From Verrucomicrobiota bacterium (GTDB taxonomy: Bacteria; Verrucomicrobiota; Verrucomicrobiia; Limisphaerales; UBA11358), in assembly GCA_028873125.1 (NCBI GenBank), contig JAGWMQ010000017.1, positions 1-41,116 on the forward strand: DNA of 41,116 nucleotides, given 5' to 3'. Position numbers and translations under genes: made by a program. Under the pieces are notes generated by a model, which was not told the DNA's origin, searched no databases, and saw only the letters and a list, made by a program, of their open reading frames with translations. Shown here piece by piece: positions 31,626 to 39,000 of this stretch (position 1 is its first letter; each line of letters opens with the position of its first letter).

Positions 31626-32393
31626 ATGTTTCGCCCCTGCATTGACCTGCACGAAGGCAAAGTAAAGCAAATCGTTGGCGGCACGCTCGGCGGGGCTGCG
31701 GTGCGCACCCATTTTGTCTCCGAAAAACCCGCGGCGTGGTTCGCCGAACTTTACAGGCGCGACGGCCTGACCGGCGGCCATGTGATCATGCTCGGTCCGG
31801 GCAACGAAAACGAAGCCCGCGCCGCGCTGGCGGCGTATCCGGGTGGACTGCAGGTGGGCGGTGGAATCGAGGCCGCCAATGCGCGCTCCTGGCTTGACGC
31901 CGGGGCGTCGCACGTCATCGTCACCAGTTGGGTGTTCCGGGAGGGCCGCGTGGACTGGGCCCGAATCGACGAACTGGAGAAAACCGCCGGGAAAAACCGG
32001 CTCGTCCTCGATTTAAGCTGCCGCAGGCGAGGGGAGGATTATTTTGTCGTCACCGACCGCTGGCAGCGGTTCACGGAACTCGAGATCGGCGAGGAGACCT
32101 TGCGCCAACTTTCCGCACACTGCTCCGAGTTCCTGATTCACGCGGCGGACGTGGAAGGCTTGTGCCGCGGCATTGACCGGGAGTTGGTGGAAAATCTCGG
32201 ACGCTGGACGCCCATCCCGACCACCTACGCCGGCGGCGCCAATTCCCTTTCCGATCTAGAGGCGGTCTCCGCCTTGGGCCGCGGCAAGGTGGACCTGACC
32301 ATCGGCTCGGCGCTGGATATTTTCGGCGGCAACGGCGTCCCTTACGCCGACGCCGTCGCGTTTAATCGCCGGATGCGCGCAGCGCAACCGTAA
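31626..32393 (+). CDS. hisA: ProFAR isomerase, eukaryotic HIS6-like type
   Basis: The protein has 255 residues. It matches the fungal/plant form rather than the usual bacterial HisA: 'CIDLHEGKVKQIVGGTL', 'HVIMLGPGNENEA', 'LQVGGGIEAANARSWLDAGA', 'HVIVTSWVF', 'KNRLVLDLSCRRRGEDY', 'FLIHAADVEGLCRGID', 'TYAGGANSLSDLEAVSAL' and 'VDLTIGSALDIFGG'. Catalytic acids are expected at Asp7 (CIDLH) and in 'VLDLSC'. It carries out the fourth step of histidine synthesis in the cytoplasm. No other his gene is in the window. Its end is one base from the end of the convergent small secreted protein gene. Confidence 0.9.
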   Translation: MFRPCIDLHEGKVKQIVGGTLGGAAVRTHFVSEKPAAWFAELYRRDGLTGGHVIMLGPGNENEARAALAAYPGGLQVGGGIEAANARSWLDAGASHVIVTSWVFREGRVDWARIDELEKTAGKNRLVLDLSCRRRGEDYFVVTDRWQRFTELEIGEETLRQLSAHCSEFLIHAADVEGLCRGIDRELVENLGRWTPIPTTYAGGANSLSDLEAVSALGRGKVDLTIGSALDIFGGNGVPYADAVAFNRRMRAAQP

Positions 32394-32732
32394 TTATTCA
32401 TCCGCCTTGATCTTGGAGGCAACCAGCATTTCCTTGCCGCCTTCCTTTTTGACCTTGCCGGTGACGGTCACTTTCTCGCCGTCGGTCTGGCAGATGTTGG
32501 AGTGGAAGTCTTTGGCCACCTTGTTCATGGAAAGATAGTAGTTGACCGTTTTGCCGTCCTTTTCAACTTGCAGCACGTCCTGGCACTGTTTGGTGATGTG
32601 CAATTTGCACTTGCCGCAGACCATCGTGCCCGTGAGGGTGGTTTGCTGGCCCGCGTCGGCGGCCGCCAGACGCGGGGCGGTGGCCGCCAGAAACAGCCCG
32701 GCGGCGAGCGTGAGGAACAGTTTGCTTTTCAT
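32394..32732 (-). CDS. Small secreted protein with a CxxC motif
   Basis: The protein has 112 residues. A signal peptide (MKSKLFLTLAAGLFLAATAP, cut near RLAAA-D) is followed by a small beta-rich domain: 'LTGTMVCGKCKLHITKQCQD', then 'YYLSMNKVAKDFHSNIC' and 'VTVTGKVKKEGGKEMLVAS'. The CGKC, a further Cys nearby and a late HxxxC could bind a metal or form disulphides. The end looks like an OB-fold strand pair. It would act in the periplasm. I do not recognise a named family with certainty. It is convergent with hisA with no space between. Confidence 0.75.
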   Translation of the reverse strand: MKSKLFLTLAAGLFLAATAPRLAAADAGQQTTLTGTMVCGKCKLHITKQCQDVLQVEKDGKTVNYYLSMNKVAKDFHSNICQTDGEKVTVTGKVKKEGGKEMLVASKIKADE

Positions 32733-32846
32733 AATTTATTTGGATTTCTGCTTGTGGATATTAAGACAACTCACCCGCGCCTTTCGTTCAAACCGATGAC
32801 GCTCTTTGGGGACCGCGCCTGCTCCCGGGGGCGCCCGCCGTCCCGG

Positions 32847-33329
32847 CTACACTCCCGCGGGCGTGGCGAACAGTTTGGAGATGACCATTTGAAATTCGGG
32901 GATGAGCTGTTCGGCCAGGATTTCCTCACCCGCCATGATGCCCTTGAGCACCAGACCCCACTGGGTGCTGTGATAGACTTCCACATTGTCGTATCGGGGG
33001 TCCACGATCCACAGCCGCGGCACTCGGATCTGCTCGTAAAGCTCCTTTTTGACGACCGTGTCGGCCCGGTGATCGTCCCTGCTGATGATTTCCACGGCCA
33101 GCCAGAGTTTGCCGGTGGCGGCCGTCACCAGCGCCAGGTCGGGGCGGATTTCCGTCGCCCGCGCCACCTGGATTTTGCTCCGGGGCGCGAGCAATTGGGC
33201 GCTGGCCATGTTGGCGACGCTGGCGCTCATGGCCGTGTGGAGCCGCTGGCAGATCAGTTCGTGGCGCGCGCCGGGCGCCGAGCGCGGCAGCGTTTCGCCG
33301 CTCAGAATTTCCTCATAGGGCCGGCTCAT
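32847..33329 (-). CDS. Uma2-family (DUF820) putative endonuclease
   Basis: The protein has 160 residues. It shows the Uma2 pattern 'EIRPDLALVT', 'LWLAVEIISRDD', 'KKELYEQIRVPRLWIVDPRY', where the Asp of RPD and the Glu of VEI form the PD-(D/E)XK-like core; the lysine of 'KKELY' is also present. Such proteins are abundant in cyanobacteria, planctomycetes and related groups, and their role is unproven. It is slightly shorter than usual (about 180-200) at the N-terminus. It lies between the small secreted protein and the promoter of rpsP, and is divergent from rpsP. Confidence 0.82.
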   Translation of the reverse strand: MSRPYEEILSGETLPRSAPGARHELICQRLHTAMSASVANMASAQLLAPRSKIQVARATEIRPDLALVTAATGKLWLAVEIISRDDHRADTVVKKELYEQIRVPRLWIVDPRYDNVEVYHSTQWGLVLKGIMAGEEILAEQLIPEFQMVISKLFATPAGV

Positions 33330-33406
33330 TGCGGAAGTGTCCGGGCTGGCGCTTGGGCTGGCAAGTTATCAATTTTGCCGCCGCCCGCTTTTCCTGAAAA
33401 CAGCGC

Positions 33407-33434
33407 TTGCAAAAGCCGGGGCAACTGCTAAGCT
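33407..33434 (+). promoter_or_regulatory. Possible promoter of the rpsP operon
   Basis: TTGCAA (33407-33412), a 16-nt spacer ending in TGC, and TAAGCT (33429-33434) resemble an extended -10 promoter. The ATG of rpsP is 21 nt downstream of the -10 box. Confidence 0.45.
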
Positions 33435-33455
33435 CCGCGCTCTTTTGATATATTT

Positions 33456-33722
33456 ATGGCAGTCAAAATTCGCATGAAGCGTGTCGGCGCCAAGAACGCG
33501 CCCTTTTTTCGCATCGTCGTGGCCGACGGCCGCAGCCCGCGCGACGGCCGGTTCATCGAGGAGATCGGCACCTATCAGCCCTTGAAGCCGGGGGAGAACT
33601 TCGTCCTGAATCTCGAGCGCGCGCAATACTGGATCAGCAAGGGGGCGCAGCCCAGCGAGACCGTGGCGAGTTTTGTCAAGAAGGCGCGCCGGGCCGCGGC
33701 GCCGGCCGGGAACGCGCCATGA
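33456..33722 (+). CDS. rpsP: Ribosomal protein bS16
   Basis: The protein has 88 residues. It starts '[20 protein letters not shown]' and contains '[20 protein letters not shown]' and '[17 protein letters not shown]', diagnostic of bS16. It is a primary component of the 30S subunit. It is the first gene of the conserved rpsP-khpA-trmD-rplS cluster. Confidence 0.97.
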   Translation: MAVKIRMKRVGAKNAPFFRIVVADGRSPRDGRFIEEIGTYQPLKPGENFVLNLERAQYWISKGAQPSETVASFVKKARRAAAPAGNAP

Positions 33723-33774
33723 TCAAGGCGATTCCAGCCGGTCGGGCGTCCGGCCTCCCGGCCTGGTGATTTTT

Positions 33775-34020
33775 ATGCAGGAGTTCCTCGAATACGTCGT
33801 CAAAGGACTCGTGCAATACCCGGAGGTGGTGAGCGTCACCCCGGTGGAACGCACGGGCGTGACGGTTTATGAGCTGCGCCTGGACCCGCGGGACGCGGGC
33901 AAAATCATCGGCCGGCGCGGGGCGACGATCAACGCCATCCGTTCCCTGCTGCTGGCCGGCAGCGCCAAAAAGGGAGTGCGTTGCGCGGTGGAGATCATCG
34001 AGGACCGTCCGGACAAATGA
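33775..34020 (+). CDS. khpA: KH-domain RNA-binding protein (KhpA/YlqC-like)
   Basis: The protein has 81 residues from ATG 33775; the upstream open frame overlaps rpsP in another frame and is not plausible. It contains the KH motif '[18 protein letters not shown]'. '[20 protein letters not shown]' matches the start of this family. It probably binds RNA, often with KhpB, and its gene is typically located between rpsP and rimM/trmD, as here. It lies 52 nt after rpsP. Confidence 0.92.
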   Translation: MQEFLEYVVKGLVQYPEVVSVTPVERTGVTVYELRLDPRDAGKIIGRRGATINAIRSLLLAGSAKKGVRCAVEIIEDRPDK

Positions 34021-34091
34021 ATTTTGAGGCGGCGCTCCGTGACCGCCCCGGGCGCGACACGAAGCGGCGCTGGCAGGGCGCCGCCGCAAAA

Positions 34092-34760
34092 ATGAAAATT
34101 GACGTGCTCACCTTGTTTCCGGCGATGTTCGCCGGGCCGCTGGATGAAAGCATCGTCAAACGCGCGCGCGGCGCCGGCCGGCTGGACTTGAAGATACACA
34201 ACCTGCGCGACTGGGCGCGCGACCGGCACAAAACGGTGGACGACCGGCCGTTCGGCGGCGGACCGGGCATGTTGCTCAAACCCGAACCGCTCTTTGAAGC
34301 GGTGGAAAGCCTGAGCGACGAGCGGACCCGGGTGATTTTGCTATCGCCGGCGGGCCGGACGTTCAGCCAGGCCGTCGCCCGCGAACTGGCCGGCGAGCGG
34401 CACCTGCTCCTCCTCACCGGCCATTATGAAGGCTTTGACGAGCGGGTGCGGGAGAGCCTCGCCGACGACGAATTGTCCATCGGCGATTACGTTTTGACCA
34501 ACGGCGCCCTGCCCGCGATGGTGGTGATTGACGCGGTGACGCGGCTGCTGCCGGGCGTATTGGGCGACGAAGCGAGCGCGCAGGACGAGTCCTTTAGCCG
34601 CGGGCTGCTGGAATATCCGCAATACACGCGGCCGGCGGAGTTTCGCGGAATGAAGGTGCCGGGGGTCCTGGTTTCAGGCAATCACGCCGAAATCGAAAAA
34701 TGGCGCCGCGAACAGGCGCGGCTGCGGACCCGACAACGAAGACCGGATTTGACAAGGTGA
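34092..34760 (+). CDS. trmD: tRNA (guanine37-N1)-methyltransferase
   Basis: The protein has 222 residues from ATG 34092 ([13 protein letters not shown], the conserved TrmD start). An earlier in-frame ATG at 34017 overlaps the khpA stop as ATGA and would add 25 Arg-rich residues, which is less likely. Trefoil-knot SAM motifs are '[19 protein letters not shown]', '[13 protein letters not shown]' and '[20 protein letters not shown]'. It methylates G37 of tRNAs and prevents frameshifting. The C-terminal domain is short. The rimM gene that usually precedes trmD is absent here. Confidence 0.95.
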   Translation: MKIDVLTLFPAMFAGPLDESIVKRARGAGRLDLKIHNLRDWARDRHKTVDDRPFGGGPGMLLKPEPLFEAVESLSDERTRVILLSPAGRTFSQAVARELAGERHLLLLTGHYEGFDERVRESLADDELSIGDYVLTNGALPAMVVIDAVTRLLPGVLGDEASAQDESFSRGLLEYPQYTRPAEFRGMKVPGVLVSGNHAEIEKWRREQARLRTRQRRPDLTR

Positions 34761-34827
34761 AACGGAATGCGGGGAACGCCGGAAAGGCAGGCTTCCCGTT
34801 CTGCGTTTCAGCCATGAGGAAAGATTT

Positions 34828-35208
34828 ATGAACCAGGCATTGCTTGAAAAAATTGAATCGGAACAGCGTCGCAAAGACGACGCCTCGTTCGCCGTCGGCG
34901 ACACGGTGAAGGTCCACACCAAGGTCGTGGAAGGCGACAAGGAGCGCATCCAGATTTTCTCCGGGGTGGTGATCGGGCGGCGCGGGCGGGGGTTGAACGC
35001 CACCTTCACCGTCCGGCGCATCAGCTACGGCGAGGGCGTCGAGCGCGTCTTTCCCCTGCATTCGCCGCGCGTGGACAAAGTCGAGGTGGAGCGCCGCGGC
35101 GCGGTGCGGCGGGCCAAGCTGACCTATCTGCGCAAACGGCTGGGCCGGGGCGCCACGCTGGTGCGGGAAAAGGAGCAAAAGGCCGCCGCCGAACCCACGG
35201 CCGCGTGA
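34828..35208 (+). CDS. rplS: Ribosomal protein bL19
   Basis: The protein has 126 residues. The core '[20 protein letters not shown]', '[20 protein letters not shown]', '[20 protein letters not shown]' and '[14 protein letters not shown]' is diagnostic. A Shine-Dalgarno-like GAGGAAAG lies about 6 nt before the ATG. The C-terminal Ala/Glu-rich tail (about 15 residues) is a common extension. Confidence 0.97.
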   Translation: MNQALLEKIESEQRRKDDASFAVGDTVKVHTKVVEGDKERIQIFSGVVIGRRGRGLNATFTVRRISYGEGVERVFPLHSPRVDKVEVERRGAVRRAKLTYLRKRLGRGATLVREKEQKAAAEPTAA

Positions 35209-35215
35209 TCCGGGG

Positions 35216-35243
35216 CGGACTTCCGGGGTGTCCGAAAAATTTT
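35216..35243 (+). terminator. Weak hairpin after rplS
   Basis: CGGAC (35216-35220) and GTCCG (35230-35234) form a 5-bp stem with a 9-nt loop, followed by AAAAATTTT. It could end the rpsP operon, but the stem is short and the T-run is only four bases. Confidence 0.35.
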
Positions 35244-35253
35244 GAAAATTTTT
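35235..35253. promoter_or_regulatory. Perfect 19-bp AT-only palindrome, candidate operator
   Basis: AAAAATTTTGAAAATTTTT is a 9-1-9 palindrome with only the centre base unpaired. It overlaps the -35 hexamer (TTGAAA, 35242-35247) of the likely promoter of the DksA-like gene, a position suited to repression. The sites of Fur-family proteins are AT-rich palindromes of about this size, and a Fur-family gene ends this cluster. A bent-DNA or terminator role is also possible. Confidence 0.45.
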
Positions 35254-35269
35254 GTGGCGGATTTATTGT
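35242..35269 (+). promoter_or_regulatory. Possible promoter of the DksA-like gene
   Basis: TTGAAA (35242-35247) and TATTGT (35264-35269) are 16 nt apart. The expected start near 35277 gives a leader of about 30 nt, with GAAAGGCA just before the ATG at 35306. Confidence 0.4.
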
Positions 35270-35305
35270 TGTCTGATAGATTCGCGGGCCTTTGACCGAA
35301 AGGCA

Positions 35306-35923
35306 ATGGAACCAAAAACATTTGATGTTGTGACAGCGAAGAAAAAAGAGACGGAAAGGAGCGCCCCGCGCGGGAGGGTGCAGGCCTCGACCACGGCGGC
35401 GGCCATCCTGGGAAGGCCGGTTGCCAAAAGCGGCGAAGTCGTCGAACCGAAAAAAATCAAGGCCGAGTGGCAGAAGTACCACCATCGTCTTCTCGAATTG
35501 CGCGAGCAGTTGATCCGTCAGATGAACGGTCTGGCCGAGGAATCAGCCCAGGAGATGCCCGGCTACAGCCTGCACATGGCCGATTCGGGCACGGACAATT
35601 TCGACCGCGATTTCGCCCTGAGCCTGCTTTCGGCCGATCAGGACGCCATTTACGAGATTGAAGAGGCCATCAAGCGCATCGAGAGAAGGACCTACGGCGT
35701 CTGCGAGTTGACCGGCAAGCCGATCCCGCGCGCGCGGCTGGAAGCAATCCCGTGGACGCGGTTCACCGTCGAGGCCCAGGCGCAATTGGAGAAGGAAGGC
35801 GCGTTGCGGTCCCGCCGGCTCGGCCAGTTGGGCACGATTGACAACGCCGGGGTGACCGAGACCGAAGGCGAGGAGGCCGAGGAAGGCAACGAGGAGCCCA
35901 AGGCGGCCAAGGAAAAGGAATGA
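35306..35923 (+). CDS. DksA/TraR-family protein with a degenerate zinc finger
   Basis: The protein has 205 residues from ATG 35306. A disordered N-terminal tail of 50 residues precedes a long helical hairpin (about 52-128; 'EWQKYHHRLLELREQLIRQM', 'DQDAIYEIEEAIKRIERRTY') as in DksA. The C-terminal finger 'YGVCELTGKPIPRARLEAIP' then 'WTRFTVEAQ' keeps the fold residues but has only Cys133; the other three cysteines are replaced (Thr136, Thr154, Ala157), so it cannot bind zinc in the usual way. The acidic tail is Glu-rich. It probably binds RNA polymerase through the secondary channel. Genes for bL33 and bS18 follow within a few bases. Confidence 0.87.
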   Translation: MEPKTFDVVTAKKKETERSAPRGRVQASTTAAAILGRPVAKSGEVVEPKKIKAEWQKYHHRLLELREQLIRQMNGLAEESAQEMPGYSLHMADSGTDNFDRDFALSLLSADQDAIYEIEEAIKRIERRTYGVCELTGKPIPRARLEAIPWTRFTVEAQAQLEKEGALRSRRLGQLGTIDNAGVTETEGEEAEEGNEEPKAAKEKE

Positions 35924-35926
35924 CCC

Positions 35927-36094
35927 ATGCCCCGAGAAGTCATCACCATCGAATGCACCGAGGCGCGCAAGGAAGGGAAGTCTCCGTCGCGCTACACCAC
36001 CACGCGCAATAAAAAGTTGAAGCCGGAGAAACTGGAAATCAGGAAGTACAATCCCGCCCTGCGCCGCCACACGCTGCACCGCGAAATCAAATAA
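35927..36094 (+). CDS. rpmG: Ribosomal protein bL33 (without zinc-binding cysteines)
   Basis: The protein has 55 residues, starting 3 nt after the DksA-like stop ([20 protein letters not shown]). '[20 protein letters not shown]', '[15 protein letters not shown]' is the bL33 pattern. It has a single Cys instead of the two CxxC pairs of the zinc-binding form, so it is the C-minus type. The bS18 gene starts 3 nt after its stop. Confidence 0.92.
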   Translation: MPREVITIECTEARKEGKSPSRYTTTRNKKLKPEKLEIRKYNPALRRHTLHREIK

Positions 36095-36097
36095 CCT

Positions 36098-36349
36098 ATG
36101 CCCCGCAGAACGAACAAGGAAAAAGACAAGCGCGCCGGGCGTTCGGCGGAGGTCCGCACGCCGCGTCCCAAGCCCAAAATTGACTTCACTGCCGACGCGC
36201 TCGATTTCAAAAACACAGCCCTGCTCCGCCAGTACGTGACCGACCAGGGCCGCATTCTCCCCCGCAAATACACCGGCATGCCCGCGCATTATCAGCGCCG
36301 TCTGACGCGCGCCATCAAACGCGCGCGCCAGATGTTGCTGATGAAGTAG
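36098..36349 (+). CDS. rpsR: Ribosomal protein bS18 (cysteine-free)
   Basis: The protein has 83 residues. 'FTADALDFKNTALLRQYVTD', 'GRILPRKYTGMPAHYQRRLT' and 'AIKRARQMLLM' are the bS18 core. The N-terminus is Lys/Arg rich and there is no Cys, so no zinc site. It is the last gene of a tight DksA-like/bL33/bS18 operon. bS18 is normally near rpsF and ssb, which are absent here. Confidence 0.94.
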   Translation: MPRRTNKEKDKRAGRSAEVRTPRPKPKIDFTADALDFKNTALLRQYVTDQGRILPRKYTGMPAHYQRRLTRAIKRARQMLLMK

Positions 36350-36437
36350 CCGTCCGCCGGGCGGCGCCTGCAAAGAGGGGTTTCGGCGCTTGGGCCTTTT
36401 CCGTTGCTTTTTGAAACGCGCCGTGGGATTTTGAGGC

Positions 36438-36899
36438 GTGACCAAACGGCGCGGCCTTTCCCCCTCTGCCAGACGACAGGAAATTGCCGTCCTCAAGGAC
36501 CGCCTGCGTGGGCGGGCCCACAAGATTACCGGTCCGCGAGCGGCCATTCTGGAAATCCTGCGCGCGCATCCGCACCCGCTCACCAGCCGGGATATCTTTT
36601 CCGCAATGCCCCGCGGCGGCTGCGACTTGACGACGGTCTATCGCTCCATGCACCTGCTGGAAAAAATGGGCATGGTCCAGCGGTTTGATTTCGGCGACGG
36701 TGCGGCCCGGTTCGAATTGTTGGAGGAGGGGGACGACGGGCACCATCATCATCTGGTCTGCGTCAAATGTTCCCAGGTGGTCGAAATTGAGCAGTGCTTT
36801 CTGCGGGAAATTGAAAGAAAAATCGCCTCCCAGAACGGCTTCAAGGCCGTCACCCACAAACTGGAGTTTTTCGGCCTCTGCCCGCGTTGCCAACGGTAA
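36438..36899 (+). CDS. Fur-family metal-responsive repressor
   Basis: The protein has 153 residues from GTG 36438. A winged-helix domain ('ITGPRAAILEILRAHPHPLT', 'DLTTVYRSMHLLEKMGMV') is followed by the metal-binding dimerisation domain: the His run 'GHHHHLVCVKCSQVVEIE' with Cys108/Cys111 and 'LCPRCQ' with Cys148/Cys151, the structural zinc site. Whether it senses iron (Fur), zinc (Zur) or peroxide cannot be decided from the sequence. Its place 88 nt after cysteine-free bL33/bS18 genes favours a zinc role, by inference. Confidence 0.9.
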   Translation: MTKRRGLSPSARRQEIAVLKDRLRGRAHKITGPRAAILEILRAHPHPLTSRDIFSAMPRGGCDLTTVYRSMHLLEKMGMVQRFDFGDGAARFELLEEGDDGHHHHLVCVKCSQVVEIEQCFLREIERKIASQNGFKAVTHKLEFFGLCPRCQR

Positions 36900-36966
36900 G
36901 CCGGCCCGCGAACCGGTTTTCCCGAAATTGGCCGGCTCTTTCCGGAGAGGAAGGGCGGGAAATGGC

Positions 36967-37200
36967 CTAGGCCATTTCCTCGGCCAACCAGTCGCCCAGA
37001 TGAAGGTACTCCTTGATTTTGCGGCGCTCGTAGCGGTGCTTGAGCGCCTTTTTGGGCTGATGCGCTGTTTTTCGGAACGGGGGCCTTGGATTACGGACCG
37101 CTTCGCCGATGACTTCCAACGTCTTCATCATAGCTCTTTTCCTTTCATCGGGATTATAGCTCGAATGATGCCAACTTTCATGCAGTTCCTCAATTTGCAT
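36967..37200 (-). CDS. Small hypothetical protein
   Basis: The protein has 77 residues from ATG 37200 (MQIEELHESWHHSSYNPDER). A TTG at 37248, preceded by AGGAAAAT, would add 16 residues (NSRPTRLVLSLNEAV) and may be the real start. It is charged and helical with a Lys/Arg-rich middle ('KKALKHRYERRKIKEYLHLG') and the end 'DWLAEEMA'. No known domain. It follows the histidine phosphatase gene on the same strand and may be co-transcribed. Reality as a gene is likely but not certain. Confidence 0.5.
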   Translation of the reverse strand: MQIEELHESWHHSSYNPDERKRAMMKTLEVIGEAVRNPRPPFRKTAHQPKKALKHRYERRKIKEYLHLGDWLAEEMA

Positions 37201-37264
37201 GACGGCTTCATTCAGGGATAAGACGAGCCGTGTCGGACGACTGTTCAAATTTTCCTGAAATTTT

Positions 37265-37939
37265 TCAGTCGTCGTCCGCCGGCCAGTCGCGCCAAGGGGT
37301 AAAATTGAGCAGTTCAACTTCGTTCCGGTGCGCGTGGAGCGCCACCTGTGTGAGGCCGGTGTAATCTATCTCGAAGGCGTTGGTCTTCGAGAGGGGCAGT
37401 CCCAGCAGCGTCGAAAGCATCATGCGGATGACGCCGCCATGGCAGAACAAGGCCGCGGTCCGGCCCGCGTGGTTCTGGAGGATTTGGTTCAGGCAAGGCT
37501 CGACGCGCGCGCGGAAGGCCGTCCCGCTTTCGCCGTTGGGCACCGCGCCGCGTTCGATTTCGTCAAGCCAGTCGTAGGGATGCACGCCAAACCGCTCGCG
37601 CACTTCGTCCCAACTCAACCCGGTCCAGTCGCCGAAATCCACCTCGCGCAGGCCGTGCAGGTAGGCGGGTCGGGGCGTGCCGTTCCCCAAAACCGGCGCC
37701 AGGGTCTGCCGCACGCGTTTCATGGGGCTGGCGTAAATCGCATCCATCTGTTTGGAACGCAGAAAGCGCGCGAGCGCCGCCGCCTGCGCGCGGCCGCGCT
37801 CCGAGAGACCCATGTCAATCCGTCCGCCAAAGATTTTTTGATAACGCGGCTCCACCTCGGCGTGGCGGATGAGCAGCAGCCGGGTGGTCGGCGGGGAAAC
37901 GGGGCGTGCCGGCGGGCGTTTGGAGGCGGAAGCGATCAA
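37265..37939 (-). CDS. Histidine phosphatase (phosphoglycerate mutase/CobC-like)
   Basis: The protein has 224 residues. The phosphohistidine motif is 'RLLLIRHAEVEPRY' (RHA instead of RHG). 'GGRIDMGLSERGRAQAAALA', 'IYASPMKRVRQTL', the acid/base Glu in 'LREVDFGDWTGLSWDEV' and the second His in 'ALFCHGGVIRMML' complete the active site. It probably removes phosphate from a small metabolite such as alpha-ribazole phosphate, but no cobalamin gene is near. It lies 6 nt after the RNase PH gene. Confidence 0.88.
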   Translation of the reverse strand: MIASASKRPPARPVSPPTTRLLLIRHAEVEPRYQKIFGGRIDMGLSERGRAQAAALARFLRSKQMDAIYASPMKRVRQTLAPVLGNGTPRPAYLHGLREVDFGDWTGLSWDEVRERFGVHPYDWLDEIERGAVPNGESGTAFRARVEPCLNQILQNHAGRTAALFCHGGVIRMMLSTLLGLPLSKTNAFEIDYTGLTQVALHAHRNEVELLNFTPWRDWPADDD

Positions 37940-37945
37940 GGGCGG

Positions 37946-38686
37946 TCAATGTTGCGCCAGCGCCGCCTGCTGGGCGGCCAGCAGCTCGCGGATGCCGGCC
38001 TTGCCCAGCGCCAGCAACGCGCGGAGTTGTGAGTCCGTAAAAGCGGCCTCCTCGCCGCTGCCCTGCACCTCGATGAATTCGCCGGCGGCGTTCGTCACCA
38101 GATTCAAGTCCACCGACGCGGCCGCGTCCTCGGCGTAACACAAATCCAGCAGCGCCCGGTCCTGGACGATGCCGGCGCTCACGGCGGCGACGGCGTGAAC
38201 CACGGGGTTTTCGACCAGTTTCTGCTCCTCGATCAATTTCCGGAGCGCCAGGGAGAGCGCGACGAAGGCGCCGGTGATGGCCGCCGTCCGCGTGCCGCCG
38301 TCGGCCTGCAGGACGTCGCAGTCCACCCAGATGGTCCGTTCCCCGATTTTGTCGAGGGAGATGGCGGCGCGCAGGGCGCGGCCGATGAGCCGCTGGATTT
38401 CCTGCGAACGCCCGTCTGTCTTGCCGCGCGCGCTGTCCCGGGCCTTGCGTTCGAGGGTGGAGTAGGGGAGCATGGAATACTCGGCGGTGAGCCAGCCGCC
38501 GCCGATCTTCTGCTCCTTCATCCAGCGCGGCACGGTTTCCTCGACCGTCACGCCGCAAATCACCCGGGTGCGGCCCCACTCGACGAGCGTCGAGCCGGCG
38601 GCGTGCGGCGCGATGCCGTTTTGAAAGCGCAACGGGCGAAGCTGGTCCGGCGCGCGACCGTCGGCGCGAATGAACGAATCGGCCAT
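37946..38686 (-). CDS. rph: Ribonuclease PH
   Basis: The protein has 246 residues from ATG 38686 (a GTG two codons earlier is possible). Motifs: 'FIRADGRAPDQLRPLRFQNG', 'GWLTAEYSMLPYSTLERKAR', 'RSQEIQRLIGRALRAAISLD', 'TIWVDCDVLQADGGTRTAAI' and 'DLNLVTNAAGEFIEVQGSGE'. It trims tRNA 3' ends by phosphorolysis. It is the first gene of a minus-strand operon with the histidine phosphatase. A -10-like TAGACT lies 9 nt before the ATG. Confidence 0.96.
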   Translation of the reverse strand: MADSFIRADGRAPDQLRPLRFQNGIAPHAAGSTLVEWGRTRVICGVTVEETVPRWMKEQKIGGGWLTAEYSMLPYSTLERKARDSARGKTDGRSQEIQRLIGRALRAAISLDKIGERTIWVDCDVLQADGGTRTAAITGAFVALSLALRKLIEEQKLVENPVVHAVAAVSAGIVQDRALLDLCYAEDAAASVDLNLVTNAAGEFIEVQGSGEEAAFTDSQLRALLALGKAGIRELLAAQQAALAQH

Positions 38687-39000
38687 AAACACCCGAGTCT
38701 AGTCGCCGGGGAATTCGATGAAAAGCAAATTACCCCGGATGAAGACGCGCGCGGCCGCCGCCGCCCCACCGCTGCAATTCCCAAAGCCCTTCGCCGGGGG
38801 ACGGGCTGAAAATAGGACAGAATATGAGTTAATAATTGGACACCAACCGGAGAATTTTTTTTATCTTTTTTCTTGATTCCTTGGTTCAAAGGATATAATC
38901 TCCAGGAAAATTAGTCCTAATCACAATAAATCGGAGTGTCAGGAGCCCGTTGTGAGAAGGAACCGTGAACTTGGTTTGGATTTGATTTCGGTGGACTCGC
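38687..39000. other. Divergent intergenic region
   Basis: The rph side contains a possible TAGACT -10 box at 38701-38696 (minus). The middle (38820-38935) is strongly AT-rich with a T-run, and holds a TATAAT box for the plus-strand gene. No gene is seen. Confidence 0.55.
38873..38899 (+). promoter_or_regulatory. Promoter of the large secreted protein gene
   Basis: A perfect -10 box TATAAT (38894-38899) with TTGATT (38873-38878) 15 nt upstream lies in an AT-rich tract. The leader to ATG 39001 would be about 95 nt, unlike the near-leaderless genes elsewhere in the window. Confidence 0.5.
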
